Assembly: GCA_028713595.1 (NCBI GenBank)
Contig: JAQTNZ010000104.1
Span: 1 to 7,728, forward strand
Direction: 5' to 3'
DNA length: 7,728 nt
Source of the DNA: Methylovulum sp.
GTDB taxonomy: Bacteria; Pseudomonadota; Gammaproteobacteria; Methylococcales; Methylomonadaceae
In this document: one piece after another, positions 5,056 to 7,728 of the stretch
Layout of the letters: every line of letters starts with the position of its first letter
Numbering within the stretch: position 1 is the first letter of the stretch
Translations under genes and position numbers: made by a program
The notes under the pieces: generated by a model
Database searches by the model: none
What the model was told of the DNA's origin: nothing
What the model saw: only the letters and a program-made list of their open reading frames with translations

Positions 5056-5107
5056 CAAGATCGTAGCGGGGCACGGGCGCAGTAGGCGCATTAGGCAGTC
5101 CGGGCCT

Positions 5108-5177
5108 TAACGTTTGCACAGTCGATAAAAATTATAAACGTTACGGAACGGGTTGCCTTGTGCTTACTGCCCGTTCC
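5108..5177. repeat. Two adjacent inverted repeats
   Basis: TAACGTTT (5108-5115) pairs with AAACGTTA (5136-5143). GGAACGGG (5145-5152) pairs with CCCGTTCC (5170-5177). Both are perfect 8-bp arms, with gaps of 20 and 17 bp. The second overlaps the end of the decayed minus-strand gene and could be the remains of its terminator, since the minus strand becomes T-rich beyond it. Confidence 0.5.
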
Positions 5178-5649
5178 AGCCCTTGGCATCCATCAGGCGA
5201 GCGTTGCCAAGCCCCCCCATTAAAGCAAGGCGCCAGCCAAATCAGGGCGCTTGTTGCAGACATAGCGTTGCGTGAACGGCGGGATGTTGCCGATGGTTTC
5301 GATGGCGACAATCTCAAAGGCCACGCGCACGTTGCCGGTGATAGCCAATACAGCACATCTGACTTTTGTGGCATGGCTGCGCCCAAGGCTTCCGGTTCCA
5401 CCAAAAAGCGCACGGTTTCACTAACGCCTTTGGCATGTCCATCATTTGTGCGGTGGCAAAGGCCATCTATAGGCAAGGCGTAGCCGTTGCCGACCCTTGC
5501 CCAGCTGCTATTATCCTCATCATCACTGCTTAACACCCCCAACCCGCCCAATGTCGGCAAGCAGCCCACGCTATCGGGTGCAGTGCGCCGGGGCGATTGG
5601 CGGAACAGTTGGCAGTAATAGGTGTTGGGGCAGACAGGTTACGCATCAT
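5164..5649 (-). pseudogene. Decayed gene of unknown function, read through three frames
   Basis: No single frame explains this region, but protein-like stretches succeed one another on the minus strand. From ATG ATG at 5649 one reads MMRNLSAPTPITANCSANRP. A second frame gives DSVGCLPTLGGLGVLSSDDE, then RVGNGYALPIDG and VRFLVEPEALGAAMPQK. A third frame, from about 5356, gives AVLAITGNVRVAFEIVAIE and then IPPFTQRYVCNKRPDLAG, stopping at TAA 5222-5220. The first frame resumes across a run of seven C on the plus strand (5212-5218) with GGLGNARLMDAKGWNGQ and a TAA at 5166-5164. One-base losses near 5586, near 5354 and near the C-run would restore a gene of about 160 codons. The open frame 5141-5569 covers only part of this and ends in compositional nonsense. 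I do not recognise the protein. Sequencing error in homopolymers is an alternative to true decay. Confidence 0.55.
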
Positions 5650-5687
5650 ATCGGCTATGGTATTAGCTCCGTTTCCCTATAGAGCCT

Positions 5688-5892
5688 CACTGCCATTAAG
5701 TTAAGAATTTGTGATTTTAATATCAACAAGATAGGATTAACCGTTCGCCCTGAGCTTGTCGAAGGGTGGGCGGTTAATCCGGTCATGGTTCGACAGGCTC
5801 ACCACGAACGGATTAACTTACTACGACCTTAACTCAATAGCGTTTTCTATGTTATTGAATAAAAATAGTATTCCATTAACTTAATGGCAGTG
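5688..5892. mobile_element. MITE-like element, 205 bp, 17-bp terminal inverted repeats
   Basis: CACTGCCATTAAGTTAA (5688-5704) and TTAACTTAATGGCAGTG (5876-5892) are perfect inverted copies. Directly outside them lie CTATAGAGCCT (5677-5687) and CTATAGCGCCT (5893-5903), a direct repeat matching at 10 of 11 positions, as expected for a target-site duplication. There is no open frame for a transposase inside. The size, terminal repeats and duplication describe a non-autonomous transposon (MITE) or the fused ends of a deleted insertion sequence. Duplications of 9-12 bp are known for IS4-type elements, so that group is a candidate parent; this is inference. The centre holds a pair of REP palindromes. 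The element lies between the decayed gene and the acetyltransferase gene. Confidence 0.75.
5734..5817. repeat. Inverted pair of REP-type palindromes (BIME-like)
   Basis: Two related palindromic units face each other. Unit one contains GAGCTTGTCGAA (5752-5763) and unit two contains TTCGACAGGCTC (5789-5800), which match at 11 of 12 positions as inverted copies. CCGTTCG (5741-5747) and CGAACGG (5805-5811) close the pair. An additional perfect arm pair, GGATTAACCG (5734-5743) and CGGTTAATCC (5771-5780), surrounds unit one. GGATTAAC occurs directly repeated at 5734-5741 and 5810-5817. The core GAGCYTGTCGAA is a widely scattered bacterial intergenic repeat; mobilisation by a REP-associated tyrosine transposase (RAYT) is the usual model. 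Confidence 0.75.
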
Positions 5893-5914
5893 CTATAGCG
5901 CCTACCCGCCCAAT

Positions 5915-5930
5915 CCCTTAAACTTAAGGG
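5915..5930. repeat. Palindrome just before the acetyltransferase start
   Basis: CCCTTAA (5915-5921) and TTAAGGG (5924-5930) are perfect inverted copies with a 2-base centre. The right arm contains AAGGG, the only Shine-Dalgarno-like run before the ATG at 5934. Pairing would hide it, or the palindrome could be a DNA operator. Confidence 0.5.
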
Positions 5931-5933
5931 TTC

Positions 5934-6527
5934 ATGCCCCACCAACTTATCGGAAATAACATGGATAGCCGCTATTTTGACAGTATCGACACCGGCCAAG
6001 GCTTTAGTTTGGCGTTGCGGGATGGCGGTCGGGTTGATTTTAGGCCTGTCAGGCCTGACGATAAGGGGACGCTGCAAAAAGGCATGTTGGCCTTGTCCAT
6101 GAAGTCACGCTATTTCCGCTTTTTCTCGCCCATTTTAACGCTATCCGCCGCCCAATTGCGTGATTTTACGGAAGTTGACCAACACGGCCATGTCGCCTGG
6201 ATTGCGCTTGCCGACAATGGGGACGGGCCTCAGGGCGTTGGCATAGCGCGGTTTATCCGGCTTCAGGAGCAACCTGAGATAGCCGAATTTGGGGTGGTGG
6301 TCATCGACAGTTGCCAACAGCGGGGGGTGGGCACTGTCTTGCTCTCGGTGCTTGACCGGATAGCCTATATAAAAGGCATTAAGACATTACGCGGCTTCGT
6401 CCTTGCCGATAACGCGGTTACACGCACTTGGCTGGGCAAACTGGGTGCGGCCATTGTCTGCGAACAGGATTGCTATCGGGTGGACTTGCCTGTTAAAGGC
6501 GGGAGGAGTCCTTTCCCTAACACCTAG
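5934..6527 (+). CDS. GNAT-family N-acetyltransferase
   Basis: This is a 197-residue protein (188 if it starts at ATG 5961). It matches the GNAT acetyltransferase fold, which transfers an acetyl group from acetyl-CoA to an amine or lysine. The acetyl-CoA pyrophosphate-binding signature Q/RxxGxG is present as QQRGVG (128-133), after the strand AEFGVVVIDS. A later VLADNAVTRTWLGKLGA (156-172) fits the end of the fold. The N-terminal part RVDFRPVRPDDKGTLQKGML and SRYFRFF (58-64) resemble GNAT domains related to protein lysine acetyltransferases, but no regulatory cyclic-nucleotide or CoA-ligase domain is attached. The substrate is unknown. Start choice is unsure: AAGGG is only 3 bases before 5934, whereas 5961 has GGA with better spacing. 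The gene is monocistronic and convergent with the RTX gene. Confidence 0.88.
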   Translation: MPHQLIGNNMDSRYFDSIDTGQGFSLALRDGGRVDFRPVRPDDKGTLQKGMLALSMKSRYFRFFSPILTLSAAQLRDFTEVDQHGHVAWIALADNGDGPQGVGIARFIRLQEQPEIAEFGVVVIDSCQQRGVGTVLLSVLDRIAYIKGIKTLRGFVLADNAVTRTWLGKLGAAIVCEQDCYRVDLPVKGGRSPFPNT

Positions 6528-6529
6528 GG
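6515..6529 (+). terminator. Very weak hairpin at the end of the acetyltransferase gene
   Basis: CCCTA (6515-6519) and TAGGG (6525-6529) can pair across the stop codon (6525-6527). There is no T-tract, so it is a poor terminator candidate. Confidence 0.15.
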
Positions 6530-6581
6530 ATAGATACCATGAAAGCGAAAGCACACGCACCCGTTAGGCAAATTATCCGCT

Positions 6582-6620
6582 TAGGGGGCGGTGGGGTGGG
6601 TTTCCTGATGGGAAGGGGCA
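6582..6620 (+). repeat. G-rich repeat copy 2
   Basis: TAGGGGGC, then GGTGGGGTGGG, TTTCCTGATGGG and AAGGGGCA resemble the block at 4218-4249 in the same order, with small insertions. G-runs are 6584-6588, 6593-6596, 6598-6600, 6610-6612 and 6615-6618, so quadruplex formation is possible, with one 9-base loop. It lies between the convergent acetyltransferase and RTX genes, 32 bp beyond the RTX stop codon. Confidence 0.55.
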
Positions 6621-6652
6621 ACGGCTGCTTACCCGGCCTTAACCATTTAAGC

Positions 6653-7728
6653 CTACACCACCATAAAATCCGCCGCCGTCAATGCCAGGGCTTTGCCGAG
6701 TACGGCGATCTGCATCGCCGCCCCCGCGCCGCTGCCATCGGCATCATAGGAGAGGGCACCGGTGGTGGTGTTGTAGATAATGCGGTCGTTGCCATCGACA
6801 ACGCCGCCGTTGCCGATGATTTTAAATTGCTTTCCCGCCAATGCCCCAATATCGGCCAAGGTGGTGAAGATGGCGTTGTCCAGTTGGATGGTGTCATCAA
6901 TAACGGTAAAATCTTGGATGTGGTCGATATTGTCGGCACCTAAGGCGGTGTTAAAGACAAAGTTGTCTTGGCTCACCCCGCCGATGAGAGTGTCTTTACC
7001 CCAACCACCGATGAGCAGGTCATTGCCATCGCCACCGAGCAGGGTGTCATTGCCGTCAGCGCCGATAAGGGTGTCATCACCGTTCCCACCGCTCAATCGG
7101 TTGGCATTGGCATTGCCGGTCAACGTGTTGTTCAGTGCGTTGCCGGTCGCTTTCAATGCCCCTGCCAGTAAGATCAGGTTTTCCACGCCCTCTCCGCCTT
7201 CCCAGACCGCCATGCTGAAATCCGCCGAACTATAGAGGCTGTCGTTGCCTTCGTTGCTATTGGCATATTCGTAGACTTTGTCGAAGCTGCTGTCAACCCA
7301 ATAGCTGTCATCGCCGACACCGCCGATCAGGGTGTCATTGCCGGTGCCGCCATTGAGGCTGTCGTTGCCGCCTAAGCCATGCAGGGTATCATTGCCTGCC
7401 AACCCGTCCAAGGTGTCGCCGTTGTCATCATAACCGAACAGGATGTCATCGTTACTGGTTGAAGGCGGCAGGGCTTTGGCCTTGATGTCCGCCCAGCCCC
7501 ACACCGTGCCGTCACTGAAACTAAACTGCTCGATGCGGCTGTCCGCCGAAGCGAAATAAGAGGGGAGGGCCAATTGGCCGCCGCTATAGCGCAGCAGCAA
7601 ATCGCTGCCGTCATAATGTGTGCGGCTAATCTGGATGATGTCGGTGGCCGCCATATTGCTGAACTTGACCACATCGGCACCGCCGCTGTCATAAACGGTG
7701 TCCTCCCCGTTGTTGCTGGCGATCAGGT
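6653..7728 (-). CDS. RTX calcium-binding protein, C-terminal part (5' end outside window)
   Basis: The frame is open to the right edge, so only the last 357 residues are visible; the GTG at 7672 is an internal valine. The first residues (NNGEDTVYDSGGADVVKFS) end an upstream RTX block. Residues about 36-78 (DGSDLLLRYSGG, YFASADSRIEQFSFSDGTVW) match the haemolysin-type calcium-binding related domain. Two nonapeptide GGxGxDxL blocks follow, about 94-145 and 196-252 (for example LSGGNGDDTLIGADGNDTLL), which bind Ca2+ outside the cell. The end (NFVFNTALGADNIDHIQDF and DRIIYNTTTGALSYDADGSG) is the typical C-terminal secretion region for a type I (ABC/MFP/TolC) system. The protein is presumably secreted. 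Its activity lies in the missing N-terminus, so toxin, protease, adhesin or surface-layer roles cannot be separated. Confidence 0.92.
   Translation of the reverse strand, partial: LIASNNGEDTVYDSGGADVVKFSNMAATDIIQISRTHYDGSDLLLRYSGGQLALPSYFASADSRIEQFSFSDGTVWGWADIKAKALPPSTSNDDILFGYDDNGDTLDGLAGNDTLHGLGGNDSLNGGTGNDTLIGGVGDDSYWVDSSFDKVYEYANSNEGNDSLYSSADFSMAVWEGGEGVENLILLAGALKATGNALNNTLTGNANANRLSGGNGDDTLIGADGNDTLLGGDGNDLLIGGWGKDTLIGGVSQDNFVFNTALGADNIDHIQDFTVIDDTIQLDNAIFTTLADIGALAGKQFKIIGNGGVVDGNDRIIYNTTTGALSYDADGSGAGAAMQIAVLGKALALTAADFMVV

Noticed and set aside
5160..5483. Plus-strand open frame of 107 codons
   Set aside because: It lies antisense to the decayed minus-strand gene, has no ribosome site and is less protein-like than the minus-strand segments.
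7000..7110. Tandem DNA repeat or second CRISPR-like array near the right end
   Set aside because: The periodicity of about 27 bp comes from RTX nonapeptides (9 codons); there are no spacers or conserved repeats at DNA level.
6539..7235. Plus-strand open frames opposite the RTX gene (134, 151 and 67 codons)
   Set aside because: They are antisense shadows of the RTX nonapeptide repeats, whose minus-strand reading is unmistakable.

Overview
The window looks like an accessory region of a gammaproteobacterial chromosome. The evidence is a type I-F (Ypest-type) CRISPR repeat, mixed moderate-to-high GC coding regions, REP-type palindromes and an RTX/type I secretion substrate. A methanotroph-like lineage is possible, but nothing here proves it. 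No complete mobile genome is present. The window is a patchwork: immunity locus end, phage tail-gene block, orphan secreted protein, decayed gene, small palindromic element, acetyltransferase, RTX protein.

Left part (1-480): the last 20 codons of an unidentified plus-strand gene, an AT-rich CRISPR leader with a perfect IHF consensus match, and a short I-F array of four intact repeats plus one degenerate terminal repeat (four spacers of 32-33 bp). The degenerate repeat lies 2 bp from a strong hairpin/T-tract terminator that also ends the convergent phage block.

Middle (497-4161, minus strand): six tightly packed genes, most with start/stop overlaps of 1 or 4 bases. They belong to or resemble tail-fibre/tail-tip gene families of Caudoviricetes. 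The largest (590 aa) joins a LamG-like lectin fold to exactly fifteen 20-residue repeats. No capsid, portal, terminase, integrase or lysis gene is visible, so this is a block or remnant rather than a whole prophage. A perfect TATAAT box in an inverted repeat about 200 bp upstream of the first gene is the best promoter candidate.

Right of the block (4162-5933): a 465-bp divergent intergenic region rich in inverted repeats and carrying a G-quadruplex-capable tract, a plus-strand gene for a small exported protein of unknown function, a minus-strand gene that can only be read through about three frames (a decayed gene), and a 205-bp MITE-like element. That element has 17-bp perfect terminal inverted repeats, an imperfect 11-bp flanking direct repeat and a nested pair of REP palindromes.

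Right end (5934-7728): a GNAT-family acetyltransferase on the plus strand and, convergent with it, the C-terminal 357 residues of an RTX calcium-binding protein whose start lies beyond the window.
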